Below, piece by piece: positions 47,559-59,269 of a DNA stretch of 64,000 nucleotides (positions are counted from its first letter, which is position 1; the number at the start of each line of letters is the position of its first letter). Under the pieces are notes generated by a model. It made no database searches. It was given only the letters and a program-made list of their open reading frames with translations, and was not told where the DNA came from. The stretch is from Mesodorylaimus sp. YZB2_4. Taxonomy: Eukaryota; Nematoda; Enoplea; Dorylaimida; Dorylaimidae. Position numbers and translations under genes: made by a program. The stretch lies in NCBI GenBank assembly GCA_030248295.1, contig JASANH010000686.1:26641-90640 (forward strand). The letters run 5' to 3'.

Positions 47559-50500
47559 TTATGTGACGAACAATGTGTTCAGCACCAACACGTTGTGGTT
47601 GTTCTTGGCCATCGTCACAATGAACCCATCACGTGTTATGCGAAGGCCGCAACACCGCGATACCTGAAACCAAACCATTCTCGAAGTCCAGACACGCAGG
47701 ACAGATAGACAGTAACACAACCTATTTTGCTCCCCCTGCATTCCATACATTCTAGGCCGGTCCAACCAGGATCACAACATGCGCTCTGCAACCTGACCAT
47801 CACATCAGCCCTCTGTTTCACCGACCCAGGTCTGTGGCCTACTGGTAAGGCGTCTGCCTCTCACGCTGGGTGGGTTCGACTCCCGCCTCGGTGAAAAATG
47901 ACTATCAAATATGCGTTCCTTAGCCCTCGATTGCGCTGTATGGCGCTTGGCTATAGATAAAGTATGACGACATGACTCTTTCTAGGCTGGGTCCTATAAG
48001 GATCACATGTGCTCTGCAACCCAATCATCAGTCCTCTGTGTTTGGCCAAGGTTCACACAAGGAGCGGAAAATGACTTTCCCAGGTTTTCCAAACAAAAAT
48101 TTGAATTTTCCTCGATTCTTTTCACACTGCCCCTGCACTACTAAATTCACTGACTTTCAGCATGATCAACAGACACACCGCAAAGGCAGGTGACTCGAAC
48201 TGCAACTGCTCAGTTTACCCTGGTTTCGGCTCAAAAATTCCCATTTTCTAGAATTCCATGACTTTTCCAAGTTTTCCAGCCTTGTATGAACCCTGTTCAC
48301 CATTCCCATGGCCAAACATGCATTCCTACTGACACTACTTCTCACCCATCTAAACTGGGGTTTCCATCCAAACTTGCAGTGGTAGACCACCCGACACAGC
48401 CCCAATCAGCACGACCATAAAATCACTAGCCTACCTTTGCGTAAGGACAATCGAATTCGCACGTCAGTTCACCACTCTTACGATAAACAGCCACGTGGAA
48501 ACGATTTCCATGCGAATCTCCAATGAGCACGTCTCCTGCATCCGATATGTCAATTCCGTTCGGAAAATTTGTTATTCCCTCGCATCCCACGCGTCTCAAA
48601 AATGTTCCTGCAAGAGCAATACAATGATCAACCAGCGAAGAGCGTACGTGTCAAAAGGTGGCCTTCCTCTTTCCCTGAATGGTCATGCTTGAGAAGACTC
48701 CCAATCCTACAGCGCCCGATGTAACCCTCGTGCCATGGCGAGTGGGAGAGTAATCTATCTCACTTGGCTGGGAAACGTCAACCCCTCGGGTAGATGTTTC
48801 AACCGTAGCTAGTCTCAAAACTTGCCTGCTCCAGTCGCGCCGACCACACTCCCCCCTCCTGCGCCTGCCAGGCTTGGTTACACCGAGGTCACAGTACCCC
48901 ATAACTGGCCCATTATACTGATTTTACCTGTTTCGGCAAAAACGCAAACGCAATGTCCCTTGAAATCGCAAATATAATATTCGTGACCCGAGACAGCGAT
49001 GTCGGACGGTTCTCTCATGTACTCGGCACAATCGAACCAACGTACCAATTCTCCGCTCTCGTGAATACAAAACACAGTCGGCGTCACACTATCCACAGCC
49101 ACGATACGACCTTCCGGATCAATAGCCAATCCCGCCACTATATCGATGTATCTTATGGCGATCTTTTTTATAAAATGACCAGTACGAGAAAATATTTGCA
49201 TTCGAGAACGCTCGCTTCCACGATCACACACGATGTAGCGACCAGGCGAAACGCCGTTGCCTCGTAAATACGCCACCTAGTAGAAACAGAACCCAGTCTA
49301 GGGTAACCCGGTTCAAAGAAATGATACTTCTAAACTCAATAAAAGTTATCAGTCACAAAATTCTTGGTGGTTGATTTTCTCCTCATAATATTTCAAGAGT
49401 AGCAAATAATGTCATCATTCAACACACACAAAGGAGCCTCCAACCCACACCAACATCCGCTCACCTTTCTCGGATACCACAGTTGACCTTCGTCCTTGCC
49501 AGCTACTCCAAACTGACATCGAAAATCGCCGTTCAAAGAGAACACTTGAACCCGATGATTATTGGTATCGGCAACAGCGATCTCTTCCACTTCGTTCAAA
49601 CAAAATCCATGCGGAGAACTAAACTGGCCTTGACCCGGGCCTAATACTCCGAAACGTGCCCTATAAAACCAGTCTTACTATCAAGAACGCGCGATCAACG
49701 GAGCCAGCTTACTTGGTTTGCATTTGAGTCATTTGCGCAGTCCGTATGGGAGGTGTCAAACCTGACGCCATCGACGAGGCCGGCGTGCCCATCATGCCAG
49801 TTTGCACCGTCACGCCACCAACGCCTCCGAACATCGACGGCAAGCCCATCAACGGGCCCGACGTTCCATCATAGCCACCAACCGGCGATGCACGACGTTG
49901 ACTGCCAGGGGCACCAGCGAATACACTCATCGATACGGGAGGCGGCATCGAGAAATTCGGCATTCCTCCCGCCGAAACGTTCGACCCGCGATAAATCGAA
50001 TTACCAATTCCAACATTACCATTAGCCATGCCACCGAATCCACCATCGACTGGACTAGATTGACTGGTCGAACGGTTCGCCATCTGCAACACAAACTGAC
50101 GATAGGATAGCCCATTCGCACACTCAACACGACTTACCGATAATTGTACACAACTCGTTGGTCTCATACCAGTCACTTGGGACGTTGGCGAAATGCTCGC
50201 ACTACTGCTTGATTGATTCGACATTCCCAAAGCGCCCATTCCGCCATTAGCTACAAGAAAACAAAATCAATACCCCGCCACCACACTCCCCTCCAGTGAC
50301 ACCCCGCGTATGCTTAACTCAGATAAAAAGCAGCCAAGGAATTCGTTTTCATTATTTATCAAACGGTAATTCCTGCTCATCACAGTCCCCGACGCACTGT
50401 CCTACAACACCCAATCAAACTATACTACCTTGCCCGTAATAGTCTGTACCGCCAGTCACTGCATTGGCCATTATGCGCGAGAAGGTATTGTAAGCCGCCG

Positions 50501-53500
50501 ATTCATCGCCGAACTGTTGTTGCATGACATTCTGGCCCGATCTGCCGCCGCTGACCGATACAAAGGCCCCACCACCCACACCACTGGATCCAAAGGAGTG
50601 CATGCCCGGAGGAGGCCCACCAATCGATAAATGAGGCGCCGTCTCAGTTTGAGGACTGCTAATATTAGCGCAATTAATCTTCTTCAACAATTCGTCCACA
50701 TTCACGCGTTCGATAGGCACGGGTTCGATTTCAGCTTAAACAGGAAAAAACACGTCAGCAAGCCCCACTAGCAACATGGTACAACAAAAACTCTTGAATA
50801 AATTCAGATAAAAAGCAGCCATGAAAAGTTTTTTCACTCGTTTCAAACGGTAATTCCGTGATTTCATCATTTTCAGCTAAAATTCAATAAAGGAACACGA
50901 CAAATAACCCGCTTACTTCGAACGACGCCAAAGTTTTCCTTCACAGCTCGCTCGAATTGTTGAGCATCCGCAATAAAACGAAGATTTATGGCCACATTTG
51001 TCGATGGGATACCTCGGATCAAGCACGTCAACTGATCACGTACCGTCTTCCTCGTCTGCAAAATCTCCATGGCGTTGCCACAACGAAGCAATCGTTCCGT
51101 AAAGCTGAAATCGGACCACATTTTAGATGGCGATAGGTCGGGATCGGGATGTTCCCTTTTTCTGCGTTTTTTCATCACTAAGGCACACTTTTGAGTCATA
51201 AATTTCCTAAAATTTCTCTTTTCGATCATCATTTATTATTTAGACTGAAATTGAGCCCTAAAGACGCAGTCTCGATACAGGCTTGAATACGCCCTAGCAC
51301 ATCCGCCATGCCAGCTCTCCTTCTTCCCACCCCACACACACTGCTCAAAGAGCTGCTCCAGACTAGACAGCACTTACCAGCCTAACGTGCTTTTGCCTAT
51401 CACTTGTGCAGAATCCTGATGCCTAAATGTTGGGATCAGGACCCGGACCTACCGCTATTTTTAGATACAGTACTCGCCCCAGTCCACGCTAACGATGACC
51501 CCATACACCATCAACATCACGTACCTCAAAGCATCGTTAATTTTCTCCGACATACTTCCAATTCGCGTATGCGTGTTCATGATTTCGTCTTCTACACGTT
51601 GATGCTCTTGATTGATTTCCTGCAATAATTCATCGCGACGTCGAGCCAACACTTCCAAATAGTTATTGTAGCATTCCTCCACCGCCTGCGCAGCCCCTTC
51701 GGCTCTTTCTTGAACAGTGCTCAACTTTTTAGTCAAATCATTGCTGGCACCTTCGCAAGCTTGCACCTGAAAAATTACATTTTTAAAAATGCTTTCAAAA
51801 ACCTTAATTTTGCGCTTCCACCACAGCATCGACCACTGAATCTGCTTTTCGAGGAACCGGCGAGTCAGTCTGATCCGAATTTTGAGCTCCCGCCAGAATA
51901 TCTCAGCTCCTCCCCTCCTAACTGGGTGTCCTTTATTAAAGAAAGAAAGTCCATCACGCCAGAAAATAAATGATCCAGAGTTGGTGGACTGGTCGATGCT
52001 GGCTTCCACCCCTTGACTTACTTTGTGCTTCCCTTCTTGTACCAATTGATCCAAATCATCGCGCAATTTTCTTTCCATATCAAATCCAACTTCTTCGTGC
52101 AAATGATCCGGAGCTTTGTGATTCGTTTGCATGCACTTAGCGCATGTTGGTATCTAAAAAAGCCAACTTTACAATCAAAACTCTCGACAGCCCACACGGC
52201 TCTTACCTTGCAAGTTAAACAAAAATATCGAACATGTTCGCCAGGATGTTCTTGGCATAAAATCGGTTTATGGACCATTAAACCATCGCCCGATTCTTTA
52301 ATTTGATCAAAAGTCAACACCTAAAAACAAACACTTGTTAGGTCAAAAACAGAAATCACACCAAATTCTTCCACCCACCTTGTGGTTCTCGAAACAACGC
52401 ATATATTGATGCGCCTTGACACAATTCGGGCACAAGAAACTCGAACAATCGAAGCAATGAGCAACGGCTTGCTCTTTTGCTTTGCACGATTCGCACGACA
52501 ATTGCGCTTGTTCCATCGCATTCGCATCTTGCATATTTATCGTCACGTAATCCATGGTTAACAATTGAACAAAACGCAAGTCATTTCCAACGTTGCTATC
52601 CTGAACAAATACAAAAAATCTCAAACCAACTTATATTATTCAAAATATTATATCATACCTGCTTACAAACCGGGCAACGAACGACGCCAGGCGGCGGCTT
52701 GGCCGCAACCGTATTCGCCGGTTCCAATTCCACTTCCAACTCATTACGTGGCCCATCGTCGGGGCGACCTTCCAACATGGCAACAATGCAATCCTCGCAA
52801 AACGAATGCAAACAATACAGAAGACGAGGCTACAAAATGGATCATTTGCGATTGTATTTTGTAAAAATAAAAAGAAAACATACCTGGCGATAGGGACGAC
52901 GACAATATTGGCAATCCATACCGCTCGCCCCGCTCCACAAATTATCTTCATTCTCTGAATTGCGACCAGTTTCATCACTCGCCTCGTATCCTCGAAAATC
53001 GCCCAGCGGAGACGATGGCGTTATTATGCGATTAAGAAATTTATTGCTATCCGATTTACCACTTGCTGCCGTTGCTGCAATTTGCGGCGCATCGACGTTC
53101 GATTTCGACGAAGCTCGACTATGATGCGGCGATTCGGCCTCCGACGATGGGATCGATGGCGACGACGAGGCGCCAGCGTTCTTCGTCGTCGTTCCAGCCG
53201 AAGGAACAGTCGTAGTTTGTAAATTAAATTGATGAAAACCAAACGAATTTACGCCGGGCGAAGCCGAAACCGAACTTCGCTCCGAAGAAGAGGAATGGTT
53301 ACGAAAATCACAACCAATGTCATGGCCAAGAAGACCGATCGCCGAAGAACCGATACCAACATTTTGATGCATATCATCATTCAACATTTGTTCGTCCGTT
53401 TGACCTGTTCCAATCGACGGCGACGAAGAAACGGCCGTCGATGATGGAAACGAGTCCAAAAGATCCATCAGCATATTAGACCCTGACTCGGGCGTAGAAA

Positions 53501-53516
53501 AATCCAACGCCGACAT
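47559..53516 (-). CDS. Brat/NCL-1-type TRIM-NHL protein (RING, two B-boxes, coiled coil, NHL)
   Basis: Thirteen exons (52884-53516, 52659-52829, 52379-52600, 52207-52320, 52022-52153, 51525-51766, 50917-51104, 50429-50734, 49713-50250, 49465-49660, 48928-49276, 48435-48607, 47559-47663) give 1122 residues in phase. After a 200-residue Ser-rich N-terminus comes a RING ([17 protein letters not shown]). B-box 1 has [12 protein letters not shown] and [11 protein letters not shown], the Brat/NCL-1 signature. B-box 2 is [13 protein letters not shown] to [10 protein letters not shown] coiled coil follows, then [15 protein letters not shown] typical of this group. A Gly/Met/Ser-rich linker of about 250 residues precedes the NHL propeller ([26 protein letters not shown]). 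Such proteins repress mRNAs through NHL-RNA contacts and restrain ribosome biogenesis and cell growth. Drosophila Brat lacks the RING that is kept here. Confidence 0.93.
47824..47976 (+). repeat. tRNA-Glu-derived SINE, plus-strand copy
   Basis: The head folds as a tRNA: acceptor ACCCAGG pairs with CCTCGGT (one mismatch), D arm GCC/GGC, anticodon loop CTCTCAC (anticodon CTC), T arm GTGGG-TTCGACT-CCCGC. It has no variable loop, so it is not a functional tRNA gene. The tail (TTCCTTAGCCCTCGATTGCG, CTTGGCTATAG) matches the 25.7-kb copy. It lies in the last intron of the TRIM-NHL gene. Confidence 0.8.
48695..48895. repeat. family-C repeat in a TRIM-NHL intron
   Basis: It shares AACCCTCGTGCC, GAGTGGGAGAGTAAT, TGGCTGGGAAACGTCAACCC and GCGCCTGCCAGGCTTGGTTA with copies at 43.9 and 44.5 kb. 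It lies next to exon 48928-49276. Confidence 0.55.
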
Positions 53517-53884
53517 TATTTCAAAAAACTTTAGCGATCGTCAAATTTAATATCGCTAAATATTTTCTATTTCACGCGCGTCAAAAAGTCGATCGGATAA
53601 ACGCGCGCAGAAAAAGATATTTCCTAAAAAAAAGAAAAAGTTCTGAGAATTTTCCAAGCCAAGCCATTTTTCAGGAGAAAAGTCGGGGAAAATTCCGCAC
53701 AAAACCATCAAACCTGCGCATCACCAACCAGACACGTACTCGCGCCAAATTTAAATTCAGAACCCCCCAATCTCCACACAGTCCAAAATCGAGCGCAAAT
53801 ACAAACCGTAAAAACGGATTTTCGCATCATCGACCTTTTTAACAATTTTTGTCAAACTTTTACTACAAATATCACAACTAAATG

Positions 53885-55252
53885 TTATCTTAATTCGCAA
53901 AACCCCGCCGGCGGTCGCAATGCCAAATAAGGCTTGAGTACTTTCGGAAATATGGCCAAAACTTTGAATTTCGATCCCATTTGTTCATCATTGACTAACA
54001 TTTCGTACGATTTACGTAAATATTCTCGTTCATCATCCGATTTTGCACTTTTCAGAAGAGTTTTCAGACGAACTTCGATACCTAAATTTCGTAAAAAATC
54101 TCCTTGAGTCATCGGCCCGAAACAACACGCGTTTTCTTGCGCGATGCGTTTCAATTGTTCAAAATTAACATCGGCCGTAATATCGTACGAACCTAAATCT
54201 TCATTCAAAAAATTTTCCATTAATTTATGTTTTCGAAATGCTCGCAGCGTATCTCCACATTTTTCTTCTTTATCATAGCCGTAATCAATAATTAAAATAG
54301 CACCGCCATTCTCAGTTATTCGATCGATCGATTGACGCAGGACGTACCAACTTTGAGGACTAATTTCGATATGATCTACATTCGATGGCAATCGTTGTAA
54401 AATGTCTTTCGTTAAATATGTCCGCTGAGCGACGCTTTCGCCGCGCGCCAACGCAAATTTCAAACGTTTTTGTTCAAAATCGGCATCCACAAAAATTTCT
54501 CGCCATTTTCCATCAGTAGATCGTTGAAATTTATGCACTGGCAAGGCATCAAAGAATTCATGCGCGAGGATGAACGAGAATCGCCGAGGAACATCGTCGA
54601 GATCTTTGTACCAAAAAGCTGGCGAACCAAAACTGGTGACGTTCTTTTTAAAATAATGATCATTTTCTTCGACTTCGCTATTTTGTGTCGGTTCTTGATC
54701 AGCCATAGATGTCGACACAGCTGGCGTACACAACAAACGTTCTTGTTTGGCCGCTAAAGCTTCGCTCGTTTCGACCAAACGTACGGAGAGTTGATGATGG
54801 CGATCGTCGTCGCGTGTGATTCGTACTTGTCGAAATGTGTTGAGACAATCCAACATCAGCGACCCGTTTCCTGGACCAAGTTCCACCACTTGCCACGGTC
54901 CATTATGGCCCATCTTCCAACTTTCATACGCGCACCAAACGCCGATTAATTCGCCGAACATTTGACTAATTTCAGGCGAAGTTACAAAATCGCCTCCAAT
55001 GCCATACGTTGAATCGTTGGTCGCTGCAGCATTCGTCGAATAATAAGTTGACGCAGCCAATTTCATGTATTCTGCTACTGTAATCGGACCACTAACTCGA
55101 ATCTTATCGAAAATTATATTCTTCACAGCCGAAGAACTCGATTCCGCGTCTTTCGCCGATCTTACAGTAAACGATCTCGACAATATCCGAAACACTGATC
55201 TTCGCTGCCTCGGAGTGTCGAAACCTTTCGTTCTCGCTAGTCTTCGCCACAT
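53885..55252 (-). CDS. NDUFAF7: NDUFAF7-like mitochondrial protein-arginine methyltransferase (complex I assembly), intronless
   Basis: A single open frame of 455 codons. Residues 1-35 are rich in Arg and Ser with no acidic residue before position 35, a mitochondrial presequence. GDFVTSPEISQMFGELIG (88-105) is the family hallmark and VELGPGNGS (123-131) is the SAM-binding loop. SFILAHEFFDALPVHKF and GAILIIDYGYD follow, and the C-terminal part has GPMTQGDFLRNLGIEVR. NDUFAF7 dimethylates an Arg of NDUFS2 early in complex I assembly. The lack of introns stands out because most neighbours have several. A TTTTTTCAG lies four bases before the ATG, so the 5'UTR may be spliced. The gene is on the same strand as, and 369 bp upstream of, the TRIM-NHL gene. 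Confidence 0.95.
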   Translation of the reverse strand: MWRRLARTKGFDTPRQRRSVFRILSRSFTVRSAKDAESSSSAVKNIIFDKIRVSGPITVAEYMKLAASTYYSTNAAATNDSTYGIGGDFVTSPEISQMFGELIGVWCAYESWKMGHNGPWQVVELGPGNGSLMLDCLNTFRQVRITRDDDRHHQLSVRLVETSEALAAKQERLLCTPAVSTSMADQEPTQNSEVEENDHYFKKNVTSFGSPAFWYKDLDDVPRRFSFILAHEFFDALPVHKFQRSTDGKWREIFVDADFEQKRLKFALARGESVAQRTYLTKDILQRLPSNVDHIEISPQSWYVLRQSIDRITENGGAILIIDYGYDKEEKCGDTLRAFRKHKLMENFLNEDLGSYDITADVNFEQLKRIAQENACCFGPMTQGDFLRNLGIEVRLKTLLKSAKSDDEREYLRKSYEMLVNDEQMGSKFKVLAIFPKVLKPYLALRPPAGFCELR

Positions 55253-56241
55253 TCCCTGAAAAAATATTAGTACTAGATTCGAAAAAAACCCAACAGCTGC
55301 GTGTTGTAGTCACTTCTTTTTGGCAGCTGTCCAGCGTTTATAATTTCAACATCATTTATAAGTCAGCAAGGAACACATTGCGCAAAGCAAACACATTTCT
55401 CACCAACGTAATGGAAAAGGATTTGACAGGACTTTTGCATAACCTATATAAGCTGGGATGACGATATCCTTTTGATGCAACTCGACGCGTAACATTTCTC
55501 CGATGACTGTCACGGGCTGGTTGCAACACTCAAGCCGCAGTATAAAAAAATACGCGGCGCGAAAGAAATCTGTATTAAACTTTTTAGTATTTGTTAAATT
55601 AAAAACCTTTTCTGTAGAAACATTGACAAGTTTATGATTCAGTACAGATGCACAATACTGAAACAGCGGACCTACCCTAGTCGTGAGATAAGTTCTACCG
55701 CCCTGAAGCACAAGAACAATCGCGATTGCAAGTCAATTTGTAAAGTGGCCCAGCATTGCTGTCTCTGCGAAAAAAACCTTATCGAAAACAAAGACCCTAT
55801 GGTTCCACGAAACAGAAAACACACTTAGAAAAAAACAAGAACCACGCACCCCCAGGCTCAAGAAATAATAAGATTTTTATAACGATGCAAAATATGAGGG
55901 AAAATAGGCAAGAAACCTGCAAAAAATTCTTTTATATTACGACGTTACAATAACTTACAGAATCGCCAGCTGGCACCAACCCCGATTTCGCTTGTAAAAT
56001 GTTGCGACAGCCGGCGAGCAGCCTAACACATCGTATCGCTTCTTCGAATCATTTGCTATGCTTTGACTCTTATTTCAATTTGCAAAATATTCATGTAAAA
56101 AATTCTGTCAGGAACTTTTGAAAAAACTCTTCGACACAAAACGAGCCAAGCCAGCAGGATTTATTTTAGTATATTTTTTGTCTTGGAGCCACACTTTATT
56201 ACGAGCCTCATATAATCCTGATATAAGCAGTCAATTTGCAA

Positions 56242-56272
56242 CCAATCAAAATGCACGGGTCACGTTGATTGG
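56242..56272. promoter_or_regulatory. paired inverted CCAAT boxes in the NDUFAF7/PPME1 divergent promoter
   Basis: ACCAATCAAA at 56241-56250 faces TTGATTGG at 56265-56272 on the other strand, two CCAAT boxes in opposite orientation 21 bp apart. They lie 142 bp before the PPME1 start and about 1 kb before NDUFAF7. NF-Y-type sites are common in bidirectional housekeeping promoters. Confidence 0.45.
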
Positions 56273-56413
56273 ATAATATACTGTCTGCTAGTAGCGCGCT
56301 AGTGTGCAAATTTCCGTTACGTGAATTTGAGCGATGTCGAAAATCATCTCAAAATTTTTTTAATATAATTAATTGAAGCAAATTTATAAAAATTGATAAT
56401 AGCATAGACTAAA

Positions 56414-59057
56414 ATGAGTTTATCCGAGCTTCAAAAACAAATTTTATCCAAAAAATTTCCTCCATTACCCTCGAAACCATTGGGGTAAGTGAAACTTGAT
56501 TTCTGGGCTGCCCAGGTTTTGAGCCAGGGAGGGTCGGATAATTATGATGAGGATCTGCGCTAATTTAAATTACACAAACCATCTTAGCTACAAAACCTTT
56601 AATTAAGCATAATGAAATCTGCTCGTCGCGATTGTTTGTCCGTTTTTATGTGATTTCTGATTGCACTTCTCTTCTTTTCAGTGGCATAGCCCCTGGTGTT
56701 AAATCAAAAGGCGGCAGGGGGAATACGCGTCGAGATTACACGCCTTTATCCTGGGACTGTTTTTTCGATAAAAAAGAACAAATCCGCGTGGACGATGCCA
56801 ATATTTTCAACGTATATTTCAAAGGGGACAGCGGGCCTGTCTTGTTCTTGTTACACGGAGGTGGTTATTCTGGACTGACCTGGTCCTGCTTTGCAGTAAG
56901 TATGAATCCAATTTGCGTTTTTGTCTTCGCTTGAAACCCGATGTTTTTTAGAAACGAATCATTAGCACCATCGAATGTCGAGTGGTCGCCCCAGATTTAC
57001 GAGGTCATGGTAAGTGCTGGTTTCAAAATAATCTAGACAAACCATAGTCTGAGATTTGATTAGTTGGTGTAGAAGTGAAGTTAAAACTTGGTTTATCGAT
57101 TTAATGTCAGTTATATCATCTGTTTCCCAAGGTAGTCCCCATCCCCGTGTGCAGCGGGTCGTGTTTTACCCTTTACTGGTCTCACGTGGCCTGCTCCGAA
57201 GGGCCAGGCGAGCATGATACAAGGAGCGGGACTATCACATCGCCATTGCTGTCCTGCAGTGCCAGCAACACCAACTAATAAGTGCTGTTGCGTTCCAAGT
57301 CTTACAGACATTGTGTCGAACGCGCCATGTAGGGACCATTTAAGAAATACGAAACTTTGAAGGAACCCTTTTCTTTCCAGGGGATACCATCACTAGCGAC
57401 GATTACGATCTATCAGCTGAAAGGCAATCACAGTAAGTTTTCGGTTTTTCTCCCGTTTTTTTCCACCCAATCTATAAGTTTATTACTTTTAGGGACATCG
57501 CTGCAATCGCGTCAGCCCTGTTTGGCCAAGACCCACCGCCCGTATTTCTGATTGGACACAGGTACGTGTGGTTGTCAGAATTTGGGGGAGTACTAGGGCC
57601 TTGGCGAAGGAAAGCATCATTCTGACGAATGGCTTGGACCCTAGTCAGTGGTTTAGGGTGCCATGGGTATGGTAGTGTTCTGAAATGATGGGAATCATGT
57701 CTCTACCATCAGTGATATGTAGGTCTGCTGAAAAGTAAGATACTCAGGCCATACCACAGAACGTGGGTAAGGCATACCAAATGGTACGGTCTGATCGTGG
57801 GTATCTTAAACTTTTCAGGAGGCCTACCTATCTAAGGGGGTCAACTGTCCCTCTATGGGCAGATGGTCTGATTAGGGCATAGCATTACGATCAGCTGCGC
57901 AGACTAAGCTTCATCTAATTTTTACAGCATGGGCGGTGCCCTGGCAGTGCACGCAGCATCTCGCAATGTGTTCCCTAGTCTTATCGGACTGACGGTCATC
58001 GATGTGGTCGAAGGTGATGGGGTGTTCTATGCGACCTGTGTTTACTTCTTTTCAATAACATTATTTCTAGGCTCGGCCATGGAAGCATTGCAGAGTATGC
58101 AAAACGTCTTGCGGTCTCGTCCCAATAAATTCCAGTCTCAAGAACAAGCGATTGAGTGGTGGTGAGTGGCTCAGCGTGTCTTATCGATTGATTTTATGGA
58201 CCTAGTGTTTCAGTGTTCGGAGCGGCCAAGTACGAAATCTGGAATCTGCTCGAGTCTCAATGCCAGCTCAGATTCGGAAGTAAGTGTTATTTTATAGTGG
58301 CACGGGCCAAAGGGACGCCTGCCGTAAATTAGAGACAGTGGCTTCACTGGTGGTTGAAGAAATTTTCCCGCCATTTTGAAATTTGAATTTTTGATAGGAA
58401 AAATGTATTCAAAAGACAACTCGTTTACGTACCAAAGGCAGCAGACACTGCCACCTGTTAAACCTTAATTTTTTTTCTGAATCCATGATAATTATGAAAA
58501 CCTTCCATCTTGCCTAATCCAAGGTTGTCCATATTGGGCGAGTTACTCCCTTGCACTTTACTTTTATTGACAAGTCACGTGATCGTGCGCTAGTGAATGG
58601 CACGACCTGTTTTTTCAGGACATTAGCGAATGATCCTGCCGACTTCTCGTCGATGATGGCCGAGGAGGCGGAGCATGGTGTGGAGGAGGGCGAATCGAAG
58701 GAGAGCCCCGAAGCGTCATCCGAGCAGTCGACTACGAAAGAATGTTTTGTGTGGCGAATCGATCTATCTCGATCAGAACCATATTGGGACGGCTGGTTCC
58801 GGGGGCTGTCGTCCATGTTCTTGAGTATCGCAGTGCCCAAGTTGTTATTATTGGCGGGCGTGGATCGATTGGACAAGGACCTGACGGTGGGGCAGATGAG
58901 GGGTCAGTTCCAAATGATGGTGTTGCCCAAAGTTGGCCACGCGGTGCACGAAGACTCGCCGGAACGAGTGGCCGACGACGTGGCCACTTTTATGATCCGC
59001 AATAAGTTCAGTGTCGCCAAATCGGATGATATCGAGCAGGTGTTTCCGTGCTGTTGA
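56414..59057 (+). CDS. PPME1: protein phosphatase methylesterase 1 (PP2A demethylase)
   Basis: Nine exons (56414-56484, 56682-56895, 56952-57009, 57381-57432, 57493-57561, 57928-58013, 58071-58161, 58214-58279, 58619-59057) give 381 residues, close to the 386 of human. The alpha/beta-hydrolase fold shows VLFLLHGGGYSGLTW (oxyanion loop), APDLRGHG, and the nucleophile elbow GHSMGG with the catalytic Ser, split by intron 5 at that Ser. VIDVVEGSAMEALQSMQ, WRIDLSRSEPYWDGWFRGLS and LLLAGVDRLDKDLTVGQM (catalytic Asp region) follow, then VGHAVHEDSP with the catalytic His. The enzyme removes the C-terminal methyl ester of the PP2A catalytic subunit. A 40-residue acidic Ser-rich insert lies between RNLESARVSMPAQIRK and WRIDLS. 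Four introns are 52-60 nt. Confidence 0.95.
57720..57826. repeat. short inverted-repeat element in PPME1 intron 5
   Basis: TAGGTCTGCTGAAAAGTAAG and following GATAC face the inverted GTATCTTAAACTTTTCAGGA GGCCTA. Arms are about 25 nt, and a second inner pair (GGCCATACC facing GGTACGGTC) lengthens the stem. Confidence 0.6.
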
Positions 59058-59269
59058 TGCTGCAACTGGTATTTGTGCAGTGCAGTGTGTGATGTTGATG
59101 TGTACAGCCACGACGGACAGGTTTAGCAAACTGCTAGTCGCCTTAGAGTGCTCACATTTTGTGGTGTCCTCGTAATGTAACCAGCATTACTGGGAGATCG
59201 GCAGCTGCGAAACGTCAGCCCTTTTGGTTGATGTCTCATCGGTGAGTCAGCGTAGCAAGTTTACACTGC

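Noticed and set aside
47824-47897. A functional tRNA-Glu gene
   Set aside because: The variable loop is missing, the anticodon stem is mismatched, and the same sequence with a common tail occurs elsewhere, so it is a SINE head.
45082-53516. A CRISPR array, prophage or other bacterial-type system
   Set aside because: The repeats are degenerate SINE or minisatellite units without uniform spacers, and all genes are spliced animal genes.
55400-55711. Minus-strand frame ending VLSNPFPLRW with a GTGAGA donor, as a 5' exon of NDUFAF7
   Set aside because: Joining it to the acceptor before the NDUFAF7 ATG puts the coding frame out of register. At best it is 5'UTR.
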